This document shows positions 54,204-63,874 of a stretch of DNA of 64,000 nucleotides, one piece after another. The position numbers and the translations under genes are program-made. The DNA lies in the NCBI RefSeq assembly GCF_023634845.1, contig NZ_JAMLJL010000014.1:42076-106075 (forward strand), read 5' to 3'. Source of the DNA: Flavobacterium amniphilum (GTDB lineage: Bacteria > Bacteroidota > Bacteroidia > Flavobacteriales > Flavobacteriaceae). The notes beneath the pieces are model-generated. The model saw only the letters and a list, made by a program, of their open reading frames with translations, was not told where the DNA came from and did not search any database. How positions within the stretch are numbered: the first letter of the stretch is position 1; every line of letters begins with the position of its first letter.

Positions 54204-54887
54204 ATGAAACTATATTTCACATTTCTATTGGTATTATTTCTGAGTTGTCAGAAGAGTTCAAAAACAGAAGATACTTTATCTGCTCAGGACAATGCTACGT
54301 CTCAGGCTAACAAGGATAGTACAACACAATCAATGCAACAGGACATTATCGAATCTGAGAAAAGGTTTTTGGATAGCCTGTACAATCGTGAGAGCATCAA
54401 ATTTATATCAGTACTTGAAGAAATACCCAATCGGGATACTGATGCATACAAACTGACCATCACATCAAAAGACGGAAAAAGTAAAATCGTAAAAATACTG
54501 GATGTAAGACCTAAGATGTCAAAGATTTCATATTGTAATGATTTATACACTGTAGTGGGTTTTCCCTGTGGCGGACCCTGTTATTCAAGAGTTTTTGTTT
54601 TTACGGATAAAGACAGACCAACCGAACAATATAGTTATAGCCAGGAAGTAAAAAACAATCCAAACCTTATTACCCACATACAAGATGAGGAATTTGGAAA
54701 ATTGATTATTCATAACTTTTCCAACAGTAAAGAGCTGACTGTTGACATTTCTGATGCTAATTCTCAAATTTATGGCCAGATGGATTCAATGGTAGTCCAG
54801 AAAGACAATTTAGTTCTTTACTATTTGTCCGGTAAAAACAAAAACAGGGTAAAAAAAAATAAATCTGAAATCCATACTGTAACATAA
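54204..54887 (+). CDS. hypothetical lipoprotein
   Basis: This 227-residue predicted lipoprotein has its lipobox Cys at 15 (LFLSC), then a Ser/Thr/Gln-rich spacer (about 17-48). The C-terminal domain (about 60-215) is beta-rich (KLTITSKDGKSKIVKILDV, LYTVVGFPCGGPCYSRVFVF with two Cys that could pair, KLIIHNFSNSKELTVDISDA, KDNLVLYYLSGKNKN). It may be an outer-membrane or periplasmic binding protein. No family was recognised. The gene after it starts 41 bp downstream. Confidence 0.6.
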   Translation: MKLYFTFLLVLFLSCQKSSKTEDTLSAQDNATSQANKDSTTQSMQQDIIESEKRFLDSLYNRESIKFISVLEEIPNRDTDAYKLTITSKDGKSKIVKILDVRPKMSKISYCNDLYTVVGFPCGGPCYSRVFVFTDKDRPTEQYSYSQEVKNNPNLITHIQDEEFGKLIIHNFSNSKELTVDISDANSQIYGQMDSMVVQKDNLVLYYLSGKNKNRVKKNKSEIHTVT

Positions 54888-54928
54888 TACTATCGTTAAC
54901 ATGTATTGTGTTGATAAAAAAGAAGCCC

Positions 54929-55411
54929 ATGCAACTATTTCCAACCAAGAATTATACAATTGAATTAAAGGACAGTCCTGAAAAGAGTATCGAATTATTG
55001 AAATTGAACACAATGCTATCTGACAGTCTTTCGACCCAAACCACTGATAAAAAATTCATTGGACGAATAAACGGAAACCGGTTTGAGATAATAAGCTCTG
55101 AAATTGGCATTGGTGCATTTACCGTATTGCGGGGTAATTTTTCGGATGACTCTGTTACTCTTGTTGCGGAAGTAAACAAACCGTTCAAAATTTTAATCTC
55201 AATACTGTCTATACTTGCGCTGGGAGGTATTTCTTACAATGCCTTTAAAATTGGTTTTCCGGGAGGTTTTGGAATGCTTGTGCCCTTACTAATGTTTCTG
55301 GGATTGTTGCGATTCGTATTTCTCGGTTCCTTCTTTGAAAGGTCATTCCGTTTGGTTTTTGGAAAATTCACCGGCTTATTACAGGTAAAACCAACTCAGA
55401 TTAAGGCCTGA
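54929..55411 (+). CDS. hypothetical membrane-associated protein
   Basis: The protein has 160 residues from the ATG at 54929; in-frame GTG/TTG codons at 54908 and 54911 are less likely. An N-terminal soluble domain (1-90; YTIELKDSPEKSIELLKLN, GRINGNRFEIISSEIGIGA) is followed by two hydrophobic helices (about 88-107 and 113-133), then a basic tail. This resembles PH-like membrane proteins such as the one at 811-1299. No function can be given. It is the last gene of the array before a 282-bp gap and the RHS locus. Confidence 0.6.
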   Translation: MQLFPTKNYTIELKDSPEKSIELLKLNTMLSDSLSTQTTDKKFIGRINGNRFEIISSEIGIGAFTVLRGNFSDDSVTLVAEVNKPFKILISILSILALGGISYNAFKIGFPGGFGMLVPLLMFLGLLRFVFLGSFFERSFRLVFGKFTGLLQVKPTQIKA

Positions 55412-55693
55412 CAGTGCCTTCAGAATACTACCAATCAAAAAGCAATTTGAATATCTGTAAGTAATTTCTTTCGTAGAAATAAAACTCATCACGACTGCTG
55501 TTATAACTATACGATTCCCCGGCACTAACAACAAACCCTCTCAATCAATTACTTACCACAAACACTGAGTATCCATTAACATTATAACACGAAAGCAGCT
55601 CTGTATTATAATAAATCCAAGATGTCCAATCATTTGGTATTAATACATATATTCCTACTTTTGCCCCTATTCCAAAAAAAATTCAAATTTCTT
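55412..55693. other. 282-bp gap before the RHS locus
   Basis: No gene, hairpin or repeat of note was seen. An in-frame upstream TTG/ATG extension of the RHS gene exists from 55622, but the clear signal peptide starts at 55694. Confidence 0.5.
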
Positions 55694-58600
55694 ATGAAAA
55701 AGAAGATAATAGTAGTATTACTTATGCAATTTGTTGCAAATTCTTTATTTGCCCAACTTACAAGTTTACCTTCCAGTTCTGCCTTTCAGACTACCAAATT
55801 CAGCGATGTAAACGTCAATGAATCATCTGGAAGGGTAACCTCCTCGATACCTGTCTGCAATTACCAGGTAGGGAAATTACAAGTACCGGTTTCTTTATCT
55901 TACGTTGGTAACGGCTTAAAAGTAGCCCAGCAATCCAATTGGGTGGGGACAAACTGGAATTTGAATGCCGGAGGAGTGATTACAAGAATTGTAAACGGTT
56001 ATCCTGATGAGAAAGCATCAGTACGATTGTTTTTGGAAGATTTAGGAGATCCGGCTTTGCTTCATTCCGAAGATTATATTTTAGCGCCCGGAGATACCAG
56101 AGATTACCGTGTCGATATTTTCAGCTTTTCATTTCCGGGCTATTCCGGGAGTTTTTATTTGGACAAAAACCTTACACCCCGTTTAACCAATAATGACAGT
56201 GAATTAAGAATTGAGTTTTTAGGAGGTTTATCAGCCACCAATACCAATACAATTGTGATTACAACCCCTACCGGGGTAAAATATTTCTTTGGAGGTGCAA
56301 ATGCTTCTGAGAATACAAGTACTTTAATTAAAACCAGAAAAATAGGACCTAGCTGGATGGCTGACAACAGTCAAATACTCCAGACAGTTACGCCATTAGC
56401 TACAACCGCTTTTTACTTATATAAAATTGAAAACAATTATGGAGATCAGATTCTAATCGATTATCATGATGATGGTGTGAAAGATTTTATTCTTTTTGAG
56501 CAACAAAGAGAGAATATTTCAACTAAACCCGTAAATGAAGCTTGCACTGATATAAAAGATTACTTAAAAGGGTTACAAAATTCAGTTTTTCATGGTTCCA
56601 TTCATAACTCAAAGAAAATCAAAAGGATATACTCTTTAAATTCAAACATAGAAATCAAGTTTAATTCCGATCCGCTAGTATTGCCTTCAGATGGCGTAAT
56701 ACCAACCCCGCAGTACGATGACAGGATATTGAAAAACATTCAGGTTTATAATACTTTAATCAGTCAAAATGTAAAAAACATCACTTTGGATTATTTGTTG
56801 CCTGCTCCTACCAATGCGTTAAAACATCGGTTTTTCCTGGAAAAAGTATCTGTAAACAACAGTAATTTAGGTACAGACCCCAAATGTGAAGTTTATAAAA
56901 TGGAGTATAACAGTCCGGAAGAATTACCAAGCCGTTTTTCGTATAATGTGGACTTAATGGGGTATTATAACGGTGCCTCAAATGCCAGCTTTATAGACCA
57001 TGATTATTATAGTGCCTATCAAACTACAAATGATTTAACAGTAAGAGACCCTAATTTTGAGTATGCCACAAAAGGAGTTCTTAAAAAAATGTATTATCCG
57101 AGCGGAGGTTATACCAGTTTTGAGTATGAGAGACCTTATGCAAAAGCCAATACGGTAAAAAATGTACATTTAAGAGTTTACCAAAAAATCATACAGGAAG
57201 CTGTCCCGCATCAGTCGCCTGCGGTTTATGAAACCAAAAACGCAGATAATTATAATGTAGGAGCAGACAATACTCCTGCACCTCCACAAAACCCATATGC
57301 TTTAGCTGATGATATTGCGGCAGAAGGACCTTTAACAACAGGCTTTCCTCCTGTTACCATTTATAAAGATTGTAAATTGAAAGTGATTTTAAATAAAACA
57401 GATAATACTGCACATACAAATTCTGCTTGGTACGGTCAACCCTATCCTGACTATGTTACCTTCACAGTTACTGACTTAACAACAAATATACAAGAGTGGC
57501 CTATCAAGTATCCTTATAATGAAATACCGGGAAGTTTTACAAGTCCACATGAGTTTAATTTAAAGAAAGACCATAAATATTCTTTTTCTTTAGTATTGAC
57601 CCACAATAACTCACACAATGTCAGTGCAGATGCATTCCTGGAATTTGAAGCCAGTGAATATTTGCCTGCTTCCGGCATACGAATTAAAAGAATTACGGAA
57701 TTATCCGGTACACAACAGGTAAAAACCAAACGCTATTATTATAAAAAAGCCAAGGATATTGGTAAAAACAACGATGACAGCGGTGTGGTTATCACAGAGC
57801 CTAAACTGGATACGAGTTGGGACACCTATGGATGTTCCATACAAAATGCTCCTGAATCTTATGATGCAGTGAGTTTAATTGCCAATCCTTTTGCGCATAT
57901 ATTCGGTGGATCAGACAACCAAATAGAATACCGGTATGTAACCACCAGTTTTGGTGGGGATGCATTTGAACTGGGAGGTATTGAAAAGCATTTTAAAATA
58001 GAAAAAAACGATGAAATTTCTCTTTTCTACAAGTTTGCCCAATCCGATTTTTTCAACCCTGATGAGGAAGAATTCGGGTCATGCAGTACCAATAATAAAA
58101 ACCAATTTAACGGAACTTTATTGAGAGAAGTTATTTTAGAAAAAAAGGGCACCGGTCTCTTCGTAAAGGAAGACAAAGAGTTTATTTATGATCTTACCAT
58201 AGATCATGAAATAAAGAATTTTGTTGTGGCTACCACTTATCAGGGAAATATAAGTCCTTTTGATGATATTCCATGCATTGGTCAATACAGTACTTTTTCT
58301 TACCGAAACAACTTAAAAGAAATCAATTCAAAAACCTACACCATCCCTGTATTAGTGACTACAAATCCGGTTCTTCCTGATGCAATTAAAACGAAAACCA
58401 ATTTTGAGTATACTGCTTTAAGAGGATTGCCTTCTAAAATAATCACAACAGACAGTAAAGGAAAAACCCTGACCAAACGTTTGTATTACCCTGTAGCCTC
58501 AAATATTTCCCTGTTATCCGGCTTGTTAGCACCAGATGCGGCAAATTATAGTGTTTTAGAAAGCCAAAACAATATCAGTTCTCCTATCCAAGTCGAAAAT

Positions 58601-59149
58601 TACAGTAAAGACAATTCAGGTACCGATAAATTATTGTTCACTCAAAGAAGTATTTTTAAAAACTTTTCGGGTAAAGTTTTCCCTTATACCCAACAAGAAG
58701 CAAAAGCAAACAGTCCATTGTTCAGTAATGTCTTTGTATCGGAATATGATGCAAGCGGTAATCCGGTAGAAGTAACCCAGGAAAACCAATTCAAAAAAAC
58801 GACGCTTTATGGCTATAAAAATCAGGCCGTTATTGCAGAATTGCCAAATGTCGCTTATGCTGCAATTCCTTCAGCAACTCTATTATCATTAAAATCAGCA
58901 TCTGATGGTGTAGTTGACCAAACTACCATGAATGCTTTTGAAGCCCAATTAAACGCTTTACGCAGTTTAGTACCCAATGCACAAATAACCACTTATGTTT
59001 ATAACCCAACTGGGCAATTAGACTCGGTTACCGATGCAAGAGGACGGAAAACGACCTATGTGTATGATGACTGCAAGCGTTTGAAAATGATCAAAGACAA
59101 CGAAGGTAACATCATGGAAGAGTACAAATACAATTTATTAAACAACTAA
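55694..59149 (+). CDS. RHS/YD-repeat protein, first gene of an RHS pair
   Basis: The protein has 1151 residues from the ATG at 55694 (signal peptide MKKKIIVVLLMQFVANSLFAQ); the longer frame would bury that signal. The N-terminus (SSAFQTTKFSDVNVNESSG, PVCNYQVGKLQVPVSLSY, WVGTNWNLNAGGVITR) is the usual opening of Bacteroidota RHS proteins. The middle is beta-rich. The C-terminal 120 residues carry YD repeats (TTYVYNPTGQLDSVTDARGR, TTYVYDDCKRLKMIKDNEGN). It has neither the RHS core nor a toxin tip nor a T9SS domain. It is 15 bp before the toxin-bearing RHS gene, so the pair should be co-expressed and may form one complex. Confidence 0.85.
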   Translation: MKKKIIVVLLMQFVANSLFAQLTSLPSSSAFQTTKFSDVNVNESSGRVTSSIPVCNYQVGKLQVPVSLSYVGNGLKVAQQSNWVGTNWNLNAGGVITRIVNGYPDEKASVRLFLEDLGDPALLHSEDYILAPGDTRDYRVDIFSFSFPGYSGSFYLDKNLTPRLTNNDSELRIEFLGGLSATNTNTIVITTPTGVKYFFGGANASENTSTLIKTRKIGPSWMADNSQILQTVTPLATTAFYLYKIENNYGDQILIDYHDDGVKDFILFEQQRENISTKPVNEACTDIKDYLKGLQNSVFHGSIHNSKKIKRIYSLNSNIEIKFNSDPLVLPSDGVIPTPQYDDRILKNIQVYNTLISQNVKNITLDYLLPAPTNALKHRFFLEKVSVNNSNLGTDPKCEVYKMEYNSPEELPSRFSYNVDLMGYYNGASNASFIDHDYYSAYQTTNDLTVRDPNFEYATKGVLKKMYYPSGGYTSFEYERPYAKANTVKNVHLRVYQKIIQEAVPHQSPAVYETKNADNYNVGADNTPAPPQNPYALADDIAAEGPLTTGFPPVTIYKDCKLKVILNKTDNTAHTNSAWYGQPYPDYVTFTVTDLTTNIQEWPIKYPYNEIPGSFTSPHEFNLKKDHKYSFSLVLTHNNSHNVSADAFLEFEASEYLPASGIRIKRITELSGTQQVKTKRYYYKKAKDIGKNNDDSGVVITEPKLDTSWDTYGCSIQNAPESYDAVSLIANPFAHIFGGSDNQIEYRYVTTSFGGDAFELGGIEKHFKIEKNDEISLFYKFAQSDFFNPDEEEFGSCSTNNKNQFNGTLLREVILEKKGTGLFVKEDKEFIYDLTIDHEIKNFVVATTYQGNISPFDDIPCIGQYSTFSYRNNLKEINSKTYTIPVLVTTNPVLPDAIKTKTNFEYTALRGLPSKIITTDSKGKTLTKRLYYPVASNISLLSGLLAPDAANYSVLESQNNISSPIQVENYSKDNSGTDKLLFTQRSIFKNFSGKVFPYTQQEAKANSPLFSNVFVSEYDASGNPVEVTQENQFKKTTLYGYKNQAVIAELPNVAYAAIPSATLLSLKSASDGVVDQTTMNAFEAQLNALRSLVPNAQITTYVYNPTGQLDSVTDARGRKTTYVYDDCKRLKMIKDNEGNIMEEYKYNLLNN

Positions 59150-59164
59150 TAAGTAAGCCATACA

Positions 59165-62100
59165 ATGAAAAAAATATATATCCTCCTTATAGCGCTTTTA
59201 CCTTTACTTACTTATGGTCAAACCCCTACTGAGAATTACCTGTACCAAACCACTTATACTAAAGCAGTACAGGATGGTTTTCAGGGTAGTTTGAGCAGCG
59301 ATTATAAATTGCAGCAGGTTACCTATTATGACAAAATGGGCCGGCCTATGCAAAACATTGCCGTAGAAGCCGGTGAAAATAAACAAAGTATTGTTTCCCA
59401 TTATGAATATGACAATTATACCGGTGCGCAAACCAAATCGTATTTACCTTACGCAGCGACACTAACCAGCCCACTGAATTACAACAGTACTGCAGTAAAC
59501 AATATAGCTCCTTATTATCAAAGCAAATACTCACAGGATTTTCCTAACGGAGTAAATCCTTATTCAGAAACTGTTTTTGAAAAATCGCCTATTGGCAATG
59601 TCTTAAAACAAGGTGCCCCCGGCAGTGACTGGAAAGTAGGCTTTGACGATACTGATCATACTGTGAAAATGGAATATAAATCAAATATTGACAATGATGT
59701 TTATGCATTTGATGTTGTTTTTACCGGTGGTGATTTCATGAAACCAACGATCAGTTATCTTGGGTATTACAAAAGAAATGAACTGTATCTTACCATTACC
59801 AAAAATGAGAACTGGAAGGCTGCAGACGGTAAACTAAACACAACCGAAACCTACAAGGACAAAGAAGGCAAGACTATATTAGTCCGGACTTTCGACAGCA
59901 TTGGAGGCGTTGCAACCCCTCACAATTTGTATAACATCTATGATGATTACGGTAACCTGACGTTTGTTCTATCGCCAAAAGCCACTGATGGATTGGTGGT
60001 TACCCCGACAGCAACTTATACTAATTTTTCACAAAATATCCCTTACAGCAGTTTGGTGACTTCCCCTTTTGTTCCTACTGCAACAGCAGCTACCATCAGT
60101 CAGACAGGAATAAACCAACTAAGTCTTGCTTTTAATTTTACCACCTCAAAAGGAAGAACTTTAAAACCGGGAATCATTGCAACCCTGACGACAACAGTCC
60201 CTGATTGCCTTTTAGGGTATATCACTAACGGGAGTTATAATTTTGAAGTAGCCATAAAAAACAACCAGCTTATTATTACTGATATAGCAATGATTGCCAT
60301 GCCGATTGGTACTCCCGTTACCATGGCTCTTACTGTTATGCTGCCGACTCCATCAACACTGGCACCATTGGCCACAACATTGTTACCTGATTTGTGTTAT
60401 GAGTACCATTATGATGCTAAAAACAGAGCGGTAGAAAAGAAAATACCGGGAAAAGCTCTGGAAATCTTTGTGTATGACAACTTGAACAGACCTATCCTAT
60501 CACAAGATGCAAACCTTAAAGCAAACAATAAATGGTTGTTTGTCAAATACGACAACTATGGCCGTGTTGCTTATACAGGTGTGCACACTGACAATATTAA
60601 TACCACAAGAGCAGCCATCCAGCAAATACGGGATAATGCAACGACTCCTGTATTGTTTGAAAGCAAAATACCTACGCCTGTTGCCATGAATGGGACAAAT
60701 TTACATTACAGCAATGCGGTCTTCCCTGACACTAATATTGAATTGTTATCCGTTAACTACTATGATGATTACAATTTTGATAAAGACGGGATTGCAGTTC
60801 CTACTGCTCCGGTATATAGTCAACCTGTAACCACCATAACCAAAGGCTTAACTACCGGCTCTAAAGTCAGAACTTTAGACACTACAAACTGGGCAACCAC
60901 TGTTGTGGCTTATGATGCCAAGGCAAGAGCAATTTGGACCAGTGGTAAAGATAATTACTTACAAACCAGCGATGTCCTGGAAGCAAAGCTGGATGATTTT
61001 ACCGGTACCCTTATTGAAACCAAAACGGTGCACAATAAAGCATTAGTAACCACAAACCTTACTACGTATGATTATTTTACGTATGACCACCGTTTGCGTT
61101 TGCTGAAACATACCCAAAAGATTGGATCAAACTCCCTTGAAGTCATTGCTTCTAATAAGTATGATGATTTAGGGCAACTAATTCAGAAAAAAGTGGGAGG
61201 AGCAGATGCAGCCACCCATGCTTTAACAGCAGGATTGCAAACCGTGGATTACAGTTTCAATGTACGCGGATGGCTAACTAAAATAAACGATGCCAATGCC
61301 ATGGGCAGCGATTTGTTTGCCTTTGAAATCAAGTATAACAAACCCACTGCAGCCGCAACGGCATTGTACAACGGCAACATAAGCCAGACCTTATGGAGAA
61401 CGGCCAACAGCGACACTGGTCTTAAGCAGTATAATTATACTTACGACAATCTTGACCGATTAAAACAAGCGCAGTTTTCCAGTACAGTTGGAGCTACCAC
61501 AACGTCTAACACGCACAATGAGTCTTTAAATTATGATAAAAACGGTAATATTACCATTTTACAGCGATCAGGGTATACCAATGCCAATGTTTTTGACCAG
61601 TGGTTGGATAATCTGACTTATACCTACCAAGGGAACCAATTAGTCAAAGTAGATGATGCGGGCAATAAAACCGAAGGTTTTAAAGATGTAACGGCAACAA
61701 CTGATTATACCTATGACAACAACGGAAATTTAATTACAGATATTAATAAAGCGATAACCAGCATTAGTTACAACTACTTAAACCAACCGCTGAAAATAAC
61801 CTTTAGCGGAACCAATAAATTTATAGAGTTTGTATACAATGCCGGTGGAACTAAACTAAGTAAAAAAATCACTAACGGCTCTACAATAGCAACAACTTAC
61901 TATGCCGGTAATTACATTTACGAACAAACCGGCAGCAGCCCTGTTCTGCGAAGTTTTTCACAACCTGAAGGCTATGTGGATGTGAATGCAGGAACTTACA
62001 AATATGTATACCAGTATAAAGACCATTTGGGTAATGTCCGTTTAAACTATACCAAGAATGGATCCGTATTAGAAATAGTTGAAGAAAACCATTATTATCC

Positions 62101-63124
62101 TTTTGGAGTTAAACACAAAGGGTACAATAATGTAGTAACTTCGTTAGGAAATGGAACTGCCAACAAATTTAAATTTAACGGAAAAGAATCAGAAGTTTTT
62201 GAAGGGCTTAACGTGACTGAAATGGATTTCAGACAATACGATGCTGCATTGGGGCGTTTTAACTGTATTGATTTATTGGCGGAGAGTACACCTATGGCAA
62301 CTCCTTACCATTTTGCATTAAACAACCCTGTTATAGCTAATGACCCAAGTGGTTTATTATCCTCTTCAACCTGGAATGATTTGATTGATTACATGAACAC
62401 GTTTGCGACCACTGAAGGAAATCAATCATTAAGTTATACTAGCTCAACCTCCGGTGCCGGTGGTGGTGGTTGGGGCTTTAATGTAACGTATTCTGATGGT
62501 AATGGAAACAGTATGAATTTAGGTGAAATCTTTGGTAACGGGTCGTCAGTGGGTGGTTTTGTGAGAGATAATGGCCATTGGGTTACAACAACAACAACTA
62601 GTTATGGTACAGAAAAAACAGCAAAATGGAATGGCGGTAATGCATTGAACCATTTAAACACTGTAGTAATTAGTCAAACTAAATCTAAAACGTGGGTGAG
62701 TGATAAAAGTATGGGACTTCAGGTTTTTCCGTCCTTTTCCACATTATGGAATAATTATCCAAAAGATGTAAATGGATCGCATGCACATCCAAGTAAAGAC
62801 CCATACCCAAATCAATGCGCCATAAGAGTTGGATATACTTATATGAAATCTGGAATAAAGATGAATTCATATCCAAAAGTAAATAGAACATCAGAAGGTT
62901 ATCCACGTTCATCAAAAGGACTTGCTGATTGGACTTGGCAAAATTTCGGTAAACCCAAAATAATGTCACAAGAAGCATTTGAACGCGACTATATGGATAG
63001 TACTGGAATTATCTACATCGTCCCACCACCAGGTGGTATAGGACACATCGATTTGTTTAATGCTGGTGCAACTGGTTCAGGATATTACTTAGGAAGTGAA
63101 ATATGGTTTTGGCCTATAAAATAA
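59165..63124 (+). CDS. RHS-repeat protein with C-terminal Tae4-like amidase domain
   Basis: This is a 1319-residue polymorphic-toxin-type protein. A signal peptide (1-18) is followed by a long YD-repeat shell (about 20-960; NIYDDYGNLTFVLSPK, VYDNLNRPILSQD, YTYDNLDRLKQAQF) and the RHS-associated core. The core has YKDHLGNVRLNY, ENHYYPFGVKHKGY, MDFRQYDAALGRFNCIDLLA, and ends at NDPSG (1059-1063). The variable tip from 1064 ends in a domain resembling the Tae4 peptidoglycan amidase. It shows LWNNYP (about 1196-1201), C1218 in NQCAIRVGYTYMKSGI, and H1294/D1296 in GIGHIDLFNAG. The Cys and His fit the NlpC/P60-like catalytic pair. A lipoprotein gene starts 6 bp downstream. No T9SS domain is visible, so the export route is open. 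Confidence 0.83.
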   Translation: MKKIYILLIALLPLLTYGQTPTENYLYQTTYTKAVQDGFQGSLSSDYKLQQVTYYDKMGRPMQNIAVEAGENKQSIVSHYEYDNYTGAQTKSYLPYAATLTSPLNYNSTAVNNIAPYYQSKYSQDFPNGVNPYSETVFEKSPIGNVLKQGAPGSDWKVGFDDTDHTVKMEYKSNIDNDVYAFDVVFTGGDFMKPTISYLGYYKRNELYLTITKNENWKAADGKLNTTETYKDKEGKTILVRTFDSIGGVATPHNLYNIYDDYGNLTFVLSPKATDGLVVTPTATYTNFSQNIPYSSLVTSPFVPTATAATISQTGINQLSLAFNFTTSKGRTLKPGIIATLTTTVPDCLLGYITNGSYNFEVAIKNNQLIITDIAMIAMPIGTPVTMALTVMLPTPSTLAPLATTLLPDLCYEYHYDAKNRAVEKKIPGKALEIFVYDNLNRPILSQDANLKANNKWLFVKYDNYGRVAYTGVHTDNINTTRAAIQQIRDNATTPVLFESKIPTPVAMNGTNLHYSNAVFPDTNIELLSVNYYDDYNFDKDGIAVPTAPVYSQPVTTITKGLTTGSKVRTLDTTNWATTVVAYDAKARAIWTSGKDNYLQTSDVLEAKLDDFTGTLIETKTVHNKALVTTNLTTYDYFTYDHRLRLLKHTQKIGSNSLEVIASNKYDDLGQLIQKKVGGADAATHALTAGLQTVDYSFNVRGWLTKINDANAMGSDLFAFEIKYNKPTAAATALYNGNISQTLWRTANSDTGLKQYNYTYDNLDRLKQAQFSSTVGATTTSNTHNESLNYDKNGNITILQRSGYTNANVFDQWLDNLTYTYQGNQLVKVDDAGNKTEGFKDVTATTDYTYDNNGNLITDINKAITSISYNYLNQPLKITFSGTNKFIEFVYNAGGTKLSKKITNGSTIATTYYAGNYIYEQTGSSPVLRSFSQPEGYVDVNAGTYKYVYQYKDHLGNVRLNYTKNGSVLEIVEENHYYPFGVKHKGYNNVVTSLGNGTANKFKFNGKESEVFEGLNVTEMDFRQYDAALGRFNCIDLLAESTPMATPYHFALNNPVIANDPSGLLSSSTWNDLIDYMNTFATTEGNQSLSYTSSTSGAGGGGWGFNVTYSDGNGNSMNLGEIFGNGSSVGGFVRDNGHWVTTTTTSYGTEKTAKWNGGNALNHLNTVVISQTKSKTWVSDKSMGLQVFPSFSTLWNNYPKDVNGSHAHPSKDPYPNQCAIRVGYTYMKSGIKMNSYPKVNRTSEGYPRSSKGLADWTWQNFGKPKIMSQEAFERDYMDSTGIIYIVPPPGGIGHIDLFNAGATGSGYYLGSEIWFWPIK

Positions 63125-63130
63125 ATAGAC

Positions 63131-63604
63131 ATGAAAAAAAATTTTTTAATAATACTTATAGTATTTTCTAATTTAAGATGCTCTAGTCAAAATAATTTTG
63201 ATGCATGGTTGCCTGAAGAATATGTAAAAGCCATAAAAACTAAAGATACTAGCAGTTATAAGCATTTAATACCAATTGAAGGTTTTGAATCATTTGGTAA
63301 AAACCCTCGTATTTTGACGTATAGAGGAGAAATAAATCCAATAAAAACTAAAAAAATAATTGACGGTAATAAAGAAAAATATCAACTACTTAATTTGCAG
63401 TATTATGTTAACTTAAAATACAACTCAAGAGAGTTAGCGGAAAGATTATCTAAAGCAACAATTTATATTTCTAAATCTGGACAAAAATTGCTTTTAGAAA
63501 TAATTGAGAAAGATAAAAAAGAAAACATTTATTTTATAAATAGGGTTGATGAATATGAATTTAAAAATATTAAAGATGCTAAAGAATATTTAGAGAAAGA
63601 TTAG
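63131..63604 (+). CDS. putative immunity lipoprotein for the Tae4-like toxin
   Basis: This 157-residue predicted lipoprotein has its lipobox Cys at residue 17 (NLRCSSQ). It starts 6 bp after the toxin-bearing RHS gene and has the size and location expected of a Tai4-like immunity protein: membrane-anchored in the periplasm, where a peptidoglycan amidase would act on the producer. Mature motifs include AWLPEEYVKAIKTKDTSSYK, KYQLLNLQYYVNLKYNSRE and SKSGQKLLLEIIEKDKKEN. I see no clear sequence match to known Tai4. The assignment rests on position, size and export signal. Confidence 0.65.
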   Translation: MKKNFLIILIVFSNLRCSSQNNFDAWLPEEYVKAIKTKDTSSYKHLIPIEGFESFGKNPRILTYRGEINPIKTKKIIDGNKEKYQLLNLQYYVNLKYNSRELAERLSKATIYISKSGQKLLLEIIEKDKKENIYFINRVDEYEFKNIKDAKEYLEKD

Positions 63605-63874
63605 CTAATAAGTATTAACATGATCAGATAGTGCGGATTTGCATTCCGTACTTAGATTAAGCAACTTGTTATCAGTGCCGTTTGATTTTTAATGTAAGAG
63701 CGAATTATTGAAATGTAAGTTTTATAATTGATTGACACATTACTTAAGAAGTTTTAAGAGTACAAAAGTTACAGGTGCAATGAAATTGCCTGAATTAATT
63801 ACTTAATCCAGATAGCGCATTCTATGATAAAAAACAACTTTAATTAAAAAATTAAGATGCAAATTTATAGATAT
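63605..63874. other. 270-bp noncoding stretch with dispersed repeats before the insertion sequence
   Basis: It contains a GTGCGGATTTGCATTCCG relative of the 46893 palindrome (about 63631-63648) and an AATCCAGATAGCGCATTC motif (about 63806-63823). There is no open frame of note. It separates the immunity gene from the IS256-type end. Confidence 0.55.
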
